This document shows positions 56,112 through 64,000 of a stretch of 64,000 nucleotides of DNA, piece after piece; the stretch's first letter is position 1; each line of letters begins with the position of its first letter. Source of the stretch: Larkinella sp. C7. Its GTDB lineage: Bacteria > Bacteroidota > Bacteroidia > Cytophagales > Spirosomataceae. The notes under the pieces were generated by a model. It did no database searches. It was given only the letters and a program-made list of their open reading frames with translations, and was not told the DNA's origin. The stretch covers positions 310,001 to 374,000 of the forward strand of contig NZ_VBSL01000003.1 of NCBI RefSeq assembly GCF_006149005.1, in the 5' to 3' direction. The translations under genes and the position numbers were made by a program.

Positions 56112-58805
56112 TTACTTATCTCCTTTTGCGGCTCCGGTTCCGCCCTTGTAGACGGGATTTTCGGGATTGCCACCGGCTTTCAGATACGCCATCAAGTCTT
56201 TCAGTTCCTCGGGGTTCAGGCTGTTGATCAGACCCGGTAACATGACCGATTCGGTGGAATACTTGGTGGAGGTTACGTCTTTCTTCAGAATTTTCCGGGT
56301 TTGATCCGGCGCAAACGGATTCTGCGAAATGGTGTAGCTTGTCTTGTCTTCCGAAAGCTGCCGACCCAGTACCGACTGTCCGTTTTTCAGGTAATAGATC
56401 GTGGACGCATACTGATCGGAAACCGCTTTATTTGGGTTGATGATCGCTTCCAGCATGTCCTTGTTCGAAAACCGGGTGCCGAGTTGCGTCAGATCCGGGC
56501 CGATGTCACCGCCCGAACCCTGAATCGAATGGCACCGGCTGCACAGAACGGCCCCGTAGATTTTTTTGCCTTCTTCGAAGTTACGTCCCGTCAATTCCGT
56601 TCCAACAGCCGCAACGGCGTCGTCGAGCTGCCAGCGCCGACCCGGTCCCTTGGGAGCGTAGCCCATTGCCAGATCATTTCCGTTCGTCGTTAGCAAATCC
56701 GCTCCCGACATTTTGTTGTATTTCTCAAACTGATCTTTGGGAACATGTGCCAGCGCCAGTTTCCGGGCCCGGTCGATAAAGCCTACATAGCTGCGACCGC
56801 CCTGGTATTTGAAGGCATTGCCAAACCACGTAAAGTATTTGTTCCGCAGTTCAGGTGTCCAGCCGGTTTCCTGGCGGCTCAACATGACGGCATAATAGGT
56901 CTGTTGCAGCGGTGGTACTTTTTCCAGCATTTTGGCAATATCCAGTCCGTACTGGGGGTTGCGCAGAATGAGGTCCGAAGAGGCCGTCGCAGGGGTCAGA
57001 TTGAGGTCGGCCATACCGGGCTCGTCTTTTTTGTCCATCAACGCCAGGGTTTTGGCAACTACGCCCGGCGCTTCCAGGTAGATCAATACCTTACTCAAAC
57101 CCCGGTTCATCAACGCGGTTTTGGCCGGATAATGAGGATTCAGATACGCAATGACTTTGGCTTTGTCGGCATCGGCCGGAGCACCCATCCGCAGGAAAAT
57201 CAATTCAAAGGCCCGCAGAACATCAAATTGCTGCGACTCCGGAAGCTGAGCGAAGTTAATTTTCAGCAAGGTATTGATGGCTCCACTTTTGGCAGATTCA
57301 CTGCCTTGCCGGGCCAGGGCAACAATGGCTTGTGTGGCCCGTTGCGGATTGGTTTCGCTCAGTGCCTTATCCTGCCATTGTGCAACGGGCTGGTGTTCGA
57401 CCGCAATCCGGGCCGCATAGCGAACAAACCGGTCAGGGTGGCTCAGGTGGGGCCAGGCGGCTGCCAGTGCTGCCGGGTTGGGCTCCAGGTGGTATTGTTC
57501 CAGACTGGTCCGGAGTTTATGCTCAGCCGTAATGGTTGTTGTTAGCGGGGTGGTTGAAGTAGATTCAGAACCGTTGTAATAAACCCGGTACAGATCGGAC
57601 TCCAGCCGGCGACCGCCCACCAAAAAATACATGGCACCGTCGGGGCCAATCGAGCCATCCGTGAGCGGGAGCGGTGAACCCGAGATAAATTCTTCCCGTT
57701 CGCCCTCGTAGGTTGCACCTTTCGGTTTCAGATGGATGGAATAGATGATTCCGAAACTCCAGTCGAACGCATACAGGGACTGGCGGTATTTTTGGGGAAA
57801 CTTCGCATTCGCTCCGTAGAACACGTTGGTCGGCGAACCCTGCCCAATGTTCAGCAAGGGTGGTAAGTTGTCCGGATTGCCGGGTAACCATTTGCTGTTC
57901 CCGGTGCGCCAGCCAAATTCGGCCCCACTGGGAACGTGGCAGATCCGGGTCGGGCGGTACCAGGGCGTGCCAAAATCCCACTCCATGTCCGAATCATAGG
58001 TAAACATATCGCCTGCTTCGTTGAAGGCAACATCGAACTCGTTCCGGAAACCGGCTCCGAGCAGTTCCCAGCGCTTCCCTTCGGGGTCGGTTGTAGCGAC
58101 CCAGCCGCCGGGGGCCATCCGGTCGTTTGCGTGGCCGCGTGGGTCTTTGATGAGCGGAAACAGATTGTCCTCTTTCCAGTTGGAAGGAAGCCGATACGCG
58201 TCCATCGGTGGTACGTCGGTGTGGTTACCCGCCACCACAATCAGCGATTTTTTATCGGGTGACAACACGATGCTGTGCGGACCGTGTTCGCCTTCCCCTT
58301 TCAATTCTCTCAGCAAGGTTACCTTGTCGAACTGATCGTCGTTGTCGGTATCCTGCAGGCGGTATAAACCGCTCGATTTGGGAAACCGGGGATTCGACCG
58401 GTTGTTCACCATGACATAGAGGCTATTGAACGCATACAGCAGCCCCTGCGCGTAACCCATTCCTAATGTATCCTTGCCAACGCTGAGTTTTTCGACAGTT
58501 GGTTTGGTCGAACCGGAACCGATTGCCGGAATTTTAAGCCGGAAAAGTCCACCATATTGATCGGAAGTGATCATACGACCTTTGTCGTCGAATGTCATCG
58601 AAACCCAGGAACCCTGGTTATTTTCGGAAGGGCTGTACAAATGTTCTGCCTTGAAACCGGGCAGTAGTTTTAGTTTGTCGACCTTCGGACTTTCGGCCCC
58701 CTGCCGGTTCGTTTCCGGGTAGTTTAAACCGACCCACGAAGCGCCTACTAAAGCAAGTGCCGAGACCGATAGCATTAACTTGACCGATCTGTACGTAGAA
58801 AACAT
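56112..58805 (-). CDS. PVC-type propeller/HEAT/cytochrome c dehydrogenase-like protein
   Basis: 897-residue exported protein. Domain order: N-terminal signal; beta-propeller of membrane-bound dehydrogenase type (about 45-400; LLPGFKAEHLYSPSENNQGSWVSMTFDDKGRM, AGFRNEFDVAFNEAGDMFTYDSDMEWDFGTPWYRPTRI); helical HEAT-like repeats (about 430-700); and a C-terminal heme domain with CSRCH (Cys755, Cys758, His759) and ELKDLMAYL at the end. The architecture is typical of planctomycete, verrucomicrobial and some Bacteroidota loci. It probably oxidises a sugar substrate outside the cytoplasm. It starts a new unit after the SusD terminator. Confidence 0.87.
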   Translation of the reverse strand: MFSTYRSVKLMLSVSALALVGASWVGLNYPETNRQGAESPKVDKLKLLPGFKAEHLYSPSENNQGSWVSMTFDDKGRMITSDQYGGLFRLKIPAIGSGSTKPTVEKLSVGKDTLGMGYAQGLLYAFNSLYVMVNNRSNPRFPKSSGLYRLQDTDNDDQFDKVTLLRELKGEGEHGPHSIVLSPDKKSLIVVAGNHTDVPPMDAYRLPSNWKEDNLFPLIKDPRGHANDRMAPGGWVATTDPEGKRWELLGAGFRNEFDVAFNEAGDMFTYDSDMEWDFGTPWYRPTRICHVPSGAEFGWRTGNSKWLPGNPDNLPPLLNIGQGSPTNVFYGANAKFPQKYRQSLYAFDWSFGIIYSIHLKPKGATYEGEREEFISGSPLPLTDGSIGPDGAMYFLVGGRRLESDLYRVYYNGSESTSTTPLTTTITAEHKLRTSLEQYHLEPNPAALAAAWPHLSHPDRFVRYAARIAVEHQPVAQWQDKALSETNPQRATQAIVALARQGSESAKSGAINTLLKINFAQLPESQQFDVLRAFELIFLRMGAPADADKAKVIAYLNPHYPAKTALMNRGLSKVLIYLEAPGVVAKTLALMDKKDEPGMADLNLTPATASSDLILRNPQYGLDIAKMLEKVPPLQQTYYAVMLSRQETGWTPELRNKYFTWFGNAFKYQGGRSYVGFIDRARKLALAHVPKDQFEKYNKMSGADLLTTNGNDLAMGYAPKGPGRRWQLDDAVAAVGTELTGRNFEEGKKIYGAVLCSRCHSIQGSGGDIGPDLTQLGTRFSNKDMLEAIINPNKAVSDQYASTIYYLKNGQSVLGRQLSEDKTSYTISQNPFAPDQTRKILKKDVTSTKYSTESVMLPGLINSLNPEELKDLMAYLKAGGNPENPVYKGGTGAAKGDK

Positions 58806-59122
58806 AAGTAATTAGGGTTTATACAGTAAAAAAATGCTTGTCGACCCGGACGTCGGGCAAAGCCGTTGAGTAGGGTATCAGTTCTTCGAGATGGTTCAAT
58901 TCTATACGGTACTGATGACTTGATAAAATGGGCCTCGCGGCTCCGAATTATTTCGGGTTTGGCGTTGAACGTATTCCCCGGTGGCTAAGCCGTGGTGTAA
59001 TAAGGTAAAAGAAAAGCCTTCTTACTGATTGAATAAAAAAGAAAGCACCAACAACATTCAGGTCAAGCGTACGATGAACTATTCTGCCGGTTTCAGAAGC
59101 GAAACCGGCAGAATAACCAATC
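58806..59122. other. 317-bp intergenic region upstream of the PVC-type gene
   Basis: It contains the hairpin 59081-59114 that ends the SusCD unit and about 275 nt of leader or promoter for the PVC-type gene. I find no exact TAnnTTTG box on the minus strand and no convincing small gene. Confidence 0.5.
59081..59114 (-). terminator. Terminator-like hairpin after SusD
   Basis: A perfect 14-bp stem (59081-59094 with 59101-59114) with a 6-nt loop starts 9 nt past the SusD stop at 59123. The tail has no long T run. It marks the end of the SusC-SusD unit. Confidence 0.65.
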
Positions 59123-60631
59123 TTAAAAGTGCGGAGTCAAAGCCGCTTCAACGGCCGGAAGGGGATAGTAATCGTCCAAAACCGTGAAGGCATTTGGCGG
59201 AGGAACGGCCCCTTTCGGAAAATAATAATCCAGCGGATTGGCTTTCACCCGGGCGCCATACGCACCGATGATTTCTTTCACCCGGCCCGTCCGGACCAGA
59301 TCGAACCAGCGTTTGTTTTCAAACGCCAGTTCGACCCGGCGTTCCTTGAAAATAGCTTCCCGCATGGCCGTCTGGTTAGCGGCTGTGGTTGCGGGGAGCC
59401 CCGCCCGCGTCCGGATCTGGTTCAGGAAGGGAGCCGCTTCGGCGGTTTTCCCCTGTTCGTTCAATACTTCTGCCATAAACAGGATCACTTCAGCGTACCG
59501 GTAAACGGGCCAGTTCTGGCCGGTGTTGTTGTGAACCGAATGCGTTTTTGCGTACTTTTTGATGTACGGATACACCTTGTTTTCGCGGGCACTCTGGCTC
59601 AGGGTAACATAACCGATGGAAAGATCCTTCCGTTTGTCGCCGGTTTCGTAAGCCGCAATGAGGTCGGGGGTCGGAATGTTGTTGTTTTCGCCCGAAATCG
59701 CCTGTGGATTCGAGGTGCCGGTTATCGGAGCCAACTCGGCGATCGTAATGGGCGCAGGAATAAAGCGGTAAATTTGGTTGCCATTGAAACCCGAAGCTCC
59801 TTCCATATACTGCACTTCAAAGATCGACTCCGAGTTATTCTTGTTGGCCGTGGTCGTAGAAACGGTGTTGGCATAATCCGGAACGAGGGCGTAACCACCG
59901 TTGGTGACAACATCCCGCAGCACGGTTTCGGCTTGTGCCCATTTCTTCTGAACGATGTAGAGGTTGGCCAGAACCGTTTTGGCCGCTCCGGAAGTGGCCC
60001 GGCCGGCTTCCTGAGTGGCTTTGTTCGGCAGCAGGCTCCCGGCTTCCGTCGCATCTTTTTCCACCTGGGCGTAGAGCTGGTCGGTCGTAGCCAGGGGCAG
60101 GGCGGCTTCTTCGCGGTTCGTAACCGGCGTTAAATGCAGCGGCACTTTCCCAAACAGGCGGGCCAGTTCAAAATACGCGTACGATCTCAGAAACAGCGCC
60201 TGTCCTTTCAGATTCTTTTTAACGGCCGCATCGAATTCCACACCATCGATCAGGGTCAGAATCTGGTTGGCGCGGGCAACGATCTGAAAATAAAGCCGGT
60301 AAATCTGGAGTACGTTGTCATTGGCAGTCACGCCATTGGCCGTTGGGATCGCGAAGTCGGCCACGTTTTCGGTATTGTCCACCGCGCCAAACAGGATATT
60401 CCGGGCGTAATACGTGTTGTCGGAGTGCATTTCTTCCAACACCCAGGCCCGTTCGTTGTTGATTTGCCGCAGCGGCACGTAGGCCGCATTAACAGCCTGC
60501 TGAAAATCGGCCTGTGATTTGAAGAAGGTGGCCGAACTCAGACTTGTTTCGGGAACGACCGATAGAAAATCGTCCTGGCAGCCCGTCGATAGAAGCCCCA
60601 GAAGACCAAAGAGTATGATTGTTTTTTTCAT
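59123..60631 (-). CDS. SusD/RagB-type lipoprotein
   Basis: 502-residue SusD-family lipoprotein (lipid Cys18, LLSTGC). Landmarks: QDDFLSVVPETSLSSATFFKSQADFQQAVNAAYVPLR, GQALFLRSYAYFELARLFGKVPLHLTP, VYPYIKKYAKTHSVHNNTGQNWPVYRYAEVILFMAEVLNEQGKT, and RRVELAFENKRWFDLVRTG. It starts 49 nt after SusC. Its neighbours downstream are DUF1080 and sugar ABC genes, so the ligand is likely a glycoside or oligosaccharide. Confidence 0.93.
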   Translation of the reverse strand: MKKTIILFGLLGLLSTGCQDDFLSVVPETSLSSATFFKSQADFQQAVNAAYVPLRQINNERAWVLEEMHSDNTYYARNILFGAVDNTENVADFAIPTANGVTANDNVLQIYRLYFQIVARANQILTLIDGVEFDAAVKKNLKGQALFLRSYAYFELARLFGKVPLHLTPVTNREEAALPLATTDQLYAQVEKDATEAGSLLPNKATQEAGRATSGAAKTVLANLYIVQKKWAQAETVLRDVVTNGGYALVPDYANTVSTTTANKNNSESIFEVQYMEGASGFNGNQIYRFIPAPITIAELAPITGTSNPQAISGENNNIPTPDLIAAYETGDKRKDLSIGYVTLSQSARENKVYPYIKKYAKTHSVHNNTGQNWPVYRYAEVILFMAEVLNEQGKTAEAAPFLNQIRTRAGLPATTAANQTAMREAIFKERRVELAFENKRWFDLVRTGRVKEIIGAYGARVKANPLDYYFPKGAVPPPNAFTVLDDYYPLPAVEAALTPHF

Positions 60632-60680
60632 TCCGGTAAAGGCGATAAAGATGGTCGAAAGTTGATCTGAATTTTGTCTT

Positions 60681-63600
60681 TTAAAAATTCAGGTTAACAC
60701 CCAGTGTATAGGTACGCGGAACCGGGTAGTTCGAAAGATCGACACCCTGGCTGAGGTTTCCGCCATCGCCGTTGCCATCCCCCTGCGCACTGGTTTCCGG
60801 GTTTGGGCCACCCCAGTATTTCGTGAAGACATACACCTGCTGAACGGAGGCATAGATCCGGGCGGATTTGAAAAATTTATTGACCGCGCCCATGTTGTAG
60901 CCCAGCGTGATGTTCTTGATCGTGAAGAACGAGGCATCGGCCAGGAAGTGCGAACTGTTCCAGTCGCGTTCAACTCCGGTGAAGTTCCCGCCATTGTTCG
61001 TCGCGCCAAACATGCCGTTTCCTTCCGTGATCACGGTTGTAGCCACGCCCTGACCAGCGGCATTCGTCACATTTTTAACCCGGAAACGGTCTTTCACACC
61101 CGCTACCATGTTGAAAACACCGTCCAGGTTGGCCGTGCTGTAGAGGTGACGAATCCAAAGCTGATTGCCATACGAGCCGGAACCAACGACCGCCAGATCC
61201 CAGTTGCCATAGGTCAGGTTGTTGACAATACCGTAGGTGAATTTCGGGAACGGCGTACCGATGATGGTCCGGTCGTCGGCATCACCACCGTAGGTAATAA
61301 CCCCATCGCCATTGACGTCTTTCATTTTGATGGTTCCGATGGCCGAGCGGCCCGGAATGATCGGCGAATTGGCGAGTTCTTCGGCACTCCGGTAAAATCC
61401 TTCTTTTTGCAGTCCATAGAACTGACCGAAGGGTTGCCCCACCTGCGTAATGTGGAAGGTTCCATAGACCCGGTCGATGCCCGGAGCCAGGGCGACAACC
61501 TCATTGCGGTTGAAGGAGATGTTGGCGTTGGTCGTCCATTTCAGTTTGCCCTCGGTGTTGCGGGTGTTCAGCGCAAATTCGTGACCCCAGAATTTAATTT
61601 CACCAATGTTGTCAAAGAAGTTCCCGAAGCCGGCTTCCTGCGGAATCTGAACGCTGTACAGCAGGTTGGTGGTGTTCTTCTGATAGTAGTCATACGTAAA
61701 CTGAATCCGGTCGTTGAACAGGCCCAGGTCCAGCCCTAAATCCAACTGCTTGGTGGTTTCCCAGCCCAGATTTGCGTTTGCCAGTGAGGTAACGACGGCA
61801 CCGGTAGCAACGGTATTGCCAAATACGGCGTTGACGGTGTTGTTGACCAGGGCATACTGGGTGTAGTTACCGATGTTGTTGTTCCCGATTACCCCGTAGC
61901 TGGCCCGCAGTTTGGCAAACGAAATTTGTGGGGTGCTTTTCAGGAAGTCTTCATCCGAAATGACCCATCCCGCCGAAACGGATGGGAACGTACCCCAGCG
62001 GTTGTTTGCACCGAATCGCGACGAACCATCCCGACGGATCGCGGCTGTAAACAGGTATTTGCCTTTGTAGTTGTAGTTCAACCGCGACAGCAGCGAGGTC
62101 AGCGTCCATTCGTTGATCCCGTTTTGGGTGCCGCCCCGGTTGATGTTGAGCGCGCCCTGGATCGTTGGCAGCCGGTCATCCGCGTAGGTGTCGGCCTGGA
62201 TCCGGGAGAATTCCTGACGGTAGCGCTGATTGGTAAAACCACCCAGCACCTCGAAGTTATGATCGCCGAACGCCCGCGAATACGTCGCCGTGTTTTCGTT
62301 CAGCCAGCCGATGTTTTCCAGGCTTTGCCGGATCGAAACCGCCGTGGTCGGAATCGGTACGTTGATGGCGCTGGTGGCCGTCGACGGGTTGAAGAAGAAG
62401 AACTTGTTGTTTTCATATTCGATGTTGATGGTCGATTTCAGGTTCAACCCTTTGATCGGGCTGTACTGAACATACGCATTGCTCAGCAACTTGGTCTGTT
62501 TGGTTTCGTTGACCAGCTCTTCCGCAGCGCGTACCCAGTTCGGATAGGCAAAGATGTTCCCCGTGCTGCCCGGAAACTGGTTGAACTTGGTCAGTTCGCC
62601 GTTGGCATCCCGAATGGGCATCACCGGCCAGGTGTGCAGGGCGTTGAACAGAATCCCGGTTCCGCGGTCACCATCGGTGCGGGGCGTGTTGTCAAAAACG
62701 TACTGCGGAGCGATGTTGAACCCGACGCGTACTTTCTGGGAGATGTCGTAATCCGTATTCATCCGCAGCGAATACCGCAGGTACTTGTTATTCAGAACGA
62801 CCCCTTCCTGGTTGAAAATCCCACCCACAATGGCGGTTCTGGATTTTTCCGTATTGGACGTAATGGTAAGGTTGTAGCTCTGAACGGGTGCGGTCCGCAG
62901 CAAGGCACCGTACCAGTCGTTGTCTTTGCCTTCATATTGCGAAGGGTTCTGGAATTCAACCGGAACCGCTTGGTTCATGTCTTCGTAGAATTCCTTTTTG
63001 AACTGCGCAAATTCAACGGCATTCAGCATTTTGATCCGACCCCGTTCCGGCACCTGCTGCACGCCGGCAAAAGCGTTGAAGCTGATGTTGGTCTGGCCGA
63101 CTTTTCCGCGTTTGGTTGTGATCAGCACCACGCCGTTGGCCGCCCGCGAACCGTATAGCGAAGTCGATGACGCGTCTTTCAGAACGGAAATATCTTCAAT
63201 TTCATCCGGGTTGATGGCACCAATACTCCCGGTAATGGGGAAGCCGTCGACCACATACAGGGGTTCGCTACCGGCCGAAACCGACAATTGGCCCCGAATC
63301 CGAACCGACATTCCCTGCCCCGGTTTACCGGTGGCCTGGTTGATCTGAACCCCCGCCAGACGACCCTGCAATTTTTGGGTCACCTGCGAAACCGGAATGT
63401 CCTTCAATTCTTTGGCCGTAACGGTCTGAACGGCACCGGTTACTTCTTTTTTCAACTGGCTACCGTAGCCCACGACAACGACTTCCGACAGTGTCTGATC
63501 ATCCGGAACCAGTTTAATGGTCAGGCTGGTCTGGCTTCCAACGGTGATTTCCTGTTTCAGATACCCCACCGAACTGAACACCAGAACGGCTCTTTCGTTG

Positions 63601-63890
63601 GGTACGGAGATTTTAAACCGGCCTTCGGCATCGGTGGTCGTTCCGGAGCTGGAACCTTTTACCACGACGTTGACACCCGGTAAACCGGTGCCGGCTTCAT
63701 CGGTTACCGTACCGGTAACATCGGCCAGAAGAACGTCCCGGTTTATCGTCGACCGGCTTTCCGGGCCATGCTTGTTGCCGTCGGGATTAGCCCAGGCGGG
63801 CGTGGTGAATAAGCTGGCAAACAGGCACGGTACCAGGAGCTGTTTTGCATAGCGTTGGGAATTGCCCAATGAGGTAATGCATTTTTTCAT
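60681..63890 (-). CDS. SusC-type TonB-dependent transporter
   Basis: 1069-residue outer-membrane transporter. A signal segment (cleavage near AWANPD) is followed by the CarboxypepD_reg-like domain (about 55-130; VTGTVTDEAGTGLPGVNVVVKGSSSGTTTDAEGRF), EVVVVGYGSQLKKEVTGAVQ, the plug (MSVRIRGQLSVSAGSEPLYVVDGFP) and a barrel ending in VNLNF. There is no STN domain and no FecI/FecR neighbour in view, so control must come from elsewhere. The first 110 nt upstream of its start are in the window and show no exact TAnnTTTG box. Confidence 0.93.
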   Translation of the reverse strand: MKKCITSLGNSQRYAKQLLVPCLFASLFTTPAWANPDGNKHGPESRSTINRDVLLADVTGTVTDEAGTGLPGVNVVVKGSSSGTTTDAEGRFKISVPNERAVLVFSSVGYLKQEITVGSQTSLTIKLVPDDQTLSEVVVVGYGSQLKKEVTGAVQTVTAKELKDIPVSQVTQKLQGRLAGVQINQATGKPGQGMSVRIRGQLSVSAGSEPLYVVDGFPITGSIGAINPDEIEDISVLKDASSTSLYGSRAANGVVLITTKRGKVGQTNISFNAFAGVQQVPERGRIKMLNAVEFAQFKKEFYEDMNQAVPVEFQNPSQYEGKDNDWYGALLRTAPVQSYNLTITSNTEKSRTAIVGGIFNQEGVVLNNKYLRYSLRMNTDYDISQKVRVGFNIAPQYVFDNTPRTDGDRGTGILFNALHTWPVMPIRDANGELTKFNQFPGSTGNIFAYPNWVRAAEELVNETKQTKLLSNAYVQYSPIKGLNLKSTINIEYENNKFFFFNPSTATSAINVPIPTTAVSIRQSLENIGWLNENTATYSRAFGDHNFEVLGGFTNQRYRQEFSRIQADTYADDRLPTIQGALNINRGGTQNGINEWTLTSLLSRLNYNYKGKYLFTAAIRRDGSSRFGANNRWGTFPSVSAGWVISDEDFLKSTPQISFAKLRASYGVIGNNNIGNYTQYALVNNTVNAVFGNTVATGAVVTSLANANLGWETTKQLDLGLDLGLFNDRIQFTYDYYQKNTTNLLYSVQIPQEAGFGNFFDNIGEIKFWGHEFALNTRNTEGKLKWTTNANISFNRNEVVALAPGIDRVYGTFHITQVGQPFGQFYGLQKEGFYRSAEELANSPIIPGRSAIGTIKMKDVNGDGVITYGGDADDRTIIGTPFPKFTYGIVNNLTYGNWDLAVVGSGSYGNQLWIRHLYSTANLDGVFNMVAGVKDRFRVKNVTNAAGQGVATTVITEGNGMFGATNNGGNFTGVERDWNSSHFLADASFFTIKNITLGYNMGAVNKFFKSARIYASVQQVYVFTKYWGGPNPETSAQGDGNGDGGNLSQGVDLSNYPVPRTYTLGVNLNF

Positions 63891-64000
63891 AATAGAGATG
63901 TTGGAAGGTTTAGGGGTCTCAAAGTCCCAGGGTTCAAAAAATTACGTTTGTCTGGCATCGGTCCGGTCGCTGAAACCACTGCGATTCCGGATCATGGGTT

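Overview
The window is a chromosomal segment of a Bacteroidota bacterium, most likely a Cytophagales member of the Spirosoma/Larkinella type. The evidence is three SusC/SusD pairs, one with an adjoining ECF sigma/FecR pair; Bacteroidota-type promoter boxes (TAnnTTTG, sometimes with TTG/TTTG about 19-22 nt upstream); lipoproteins with a lipobox Cys; and planctomycete-type cytochrome/DUF1501 dyads of the kind also found in Spirosoma-like genomes. No rRNA, tRNA, CRISPR array, prophage or transposase gene is visible.

Region 1 (1-10.3 kb) is a mixed neighbourhood: the end of a MORN/YwqK-type protein, a SCO1-like copper lipoprotein, an FdhF/YdeP-type molybdopterin oxidoreductase, a secreted sugar-dehydrogenase-like beta-propeller with PKD and cytochrome c domains, a dihydropteridine-reductase-like SDR, a GH95 fucosidase and a small NTF2-like protein. 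Region 2 (10.3-20 kb) holds housekeeping and regulatory genes: a YdeI-like protein, a TetR-SDR unit with two copies of one palindromic operator, a DUF4153 membrane protein, an M16 protease, an SDR lacking the catalytic Tyr, a RhaT-like sugar symporter, a CBU_0592-type membrane protein and a second TetR regulator.

Region 3 (20.2-27.5 kb) is a four-gene plus-strand operon: SusC, SusD, a calcineurin-like phosphoesterase and an alkaline-phosphatase/NPP-type enzyme. It looks like an uptake locus for a phosphorylated substrate. It is followed by a baeRF-HPF pair (27.7-29.2 kb), probably a ribosome stress/hibernation unit, closed by a strong terminator.

Region 4 (29.4-46.5 kb, all minus) reads, in transcription order: cytochrome/DUF1549-DUF1553 protein, DUF1501 protein, a membrane cytochrome/LRR protein, ECF sigma factor, FecR, STN-type SusC, SusD, and a second DUF1549-DUF1553/DUF1501 pair. 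The two dyads are paralogues and bracket the regulator/SusCD core. Region 5 (46.6-63.9 kb, all minus) reads: SusC, SusD, terminator-like hairpin, PVC-type propeller/HEAT/cytochrome protein, DUF1080 (3-keto-disaccharide hydrolase family), DUF4432 epimerase-like, cupin isomerase-like, sugar isomerase/epimerase TIM barrel, Gfo/Idh/MocA dehydrogenase, then a ribose-type ABC importer (ATPase, permease, binding lipoprotein). Together these suggest outer-membrane capture, oxidation or hydrolysis of a glycoside, inner-membrane ABC import and cytoplasmic epimerisation/oxidation. The substrate cannot be read from sequence.

Several intergenic spacers carry long imperfect palindromes built from iterated short motifs, or REP-like GC palindromes. 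These are not explained by the genes and are described as repeats.
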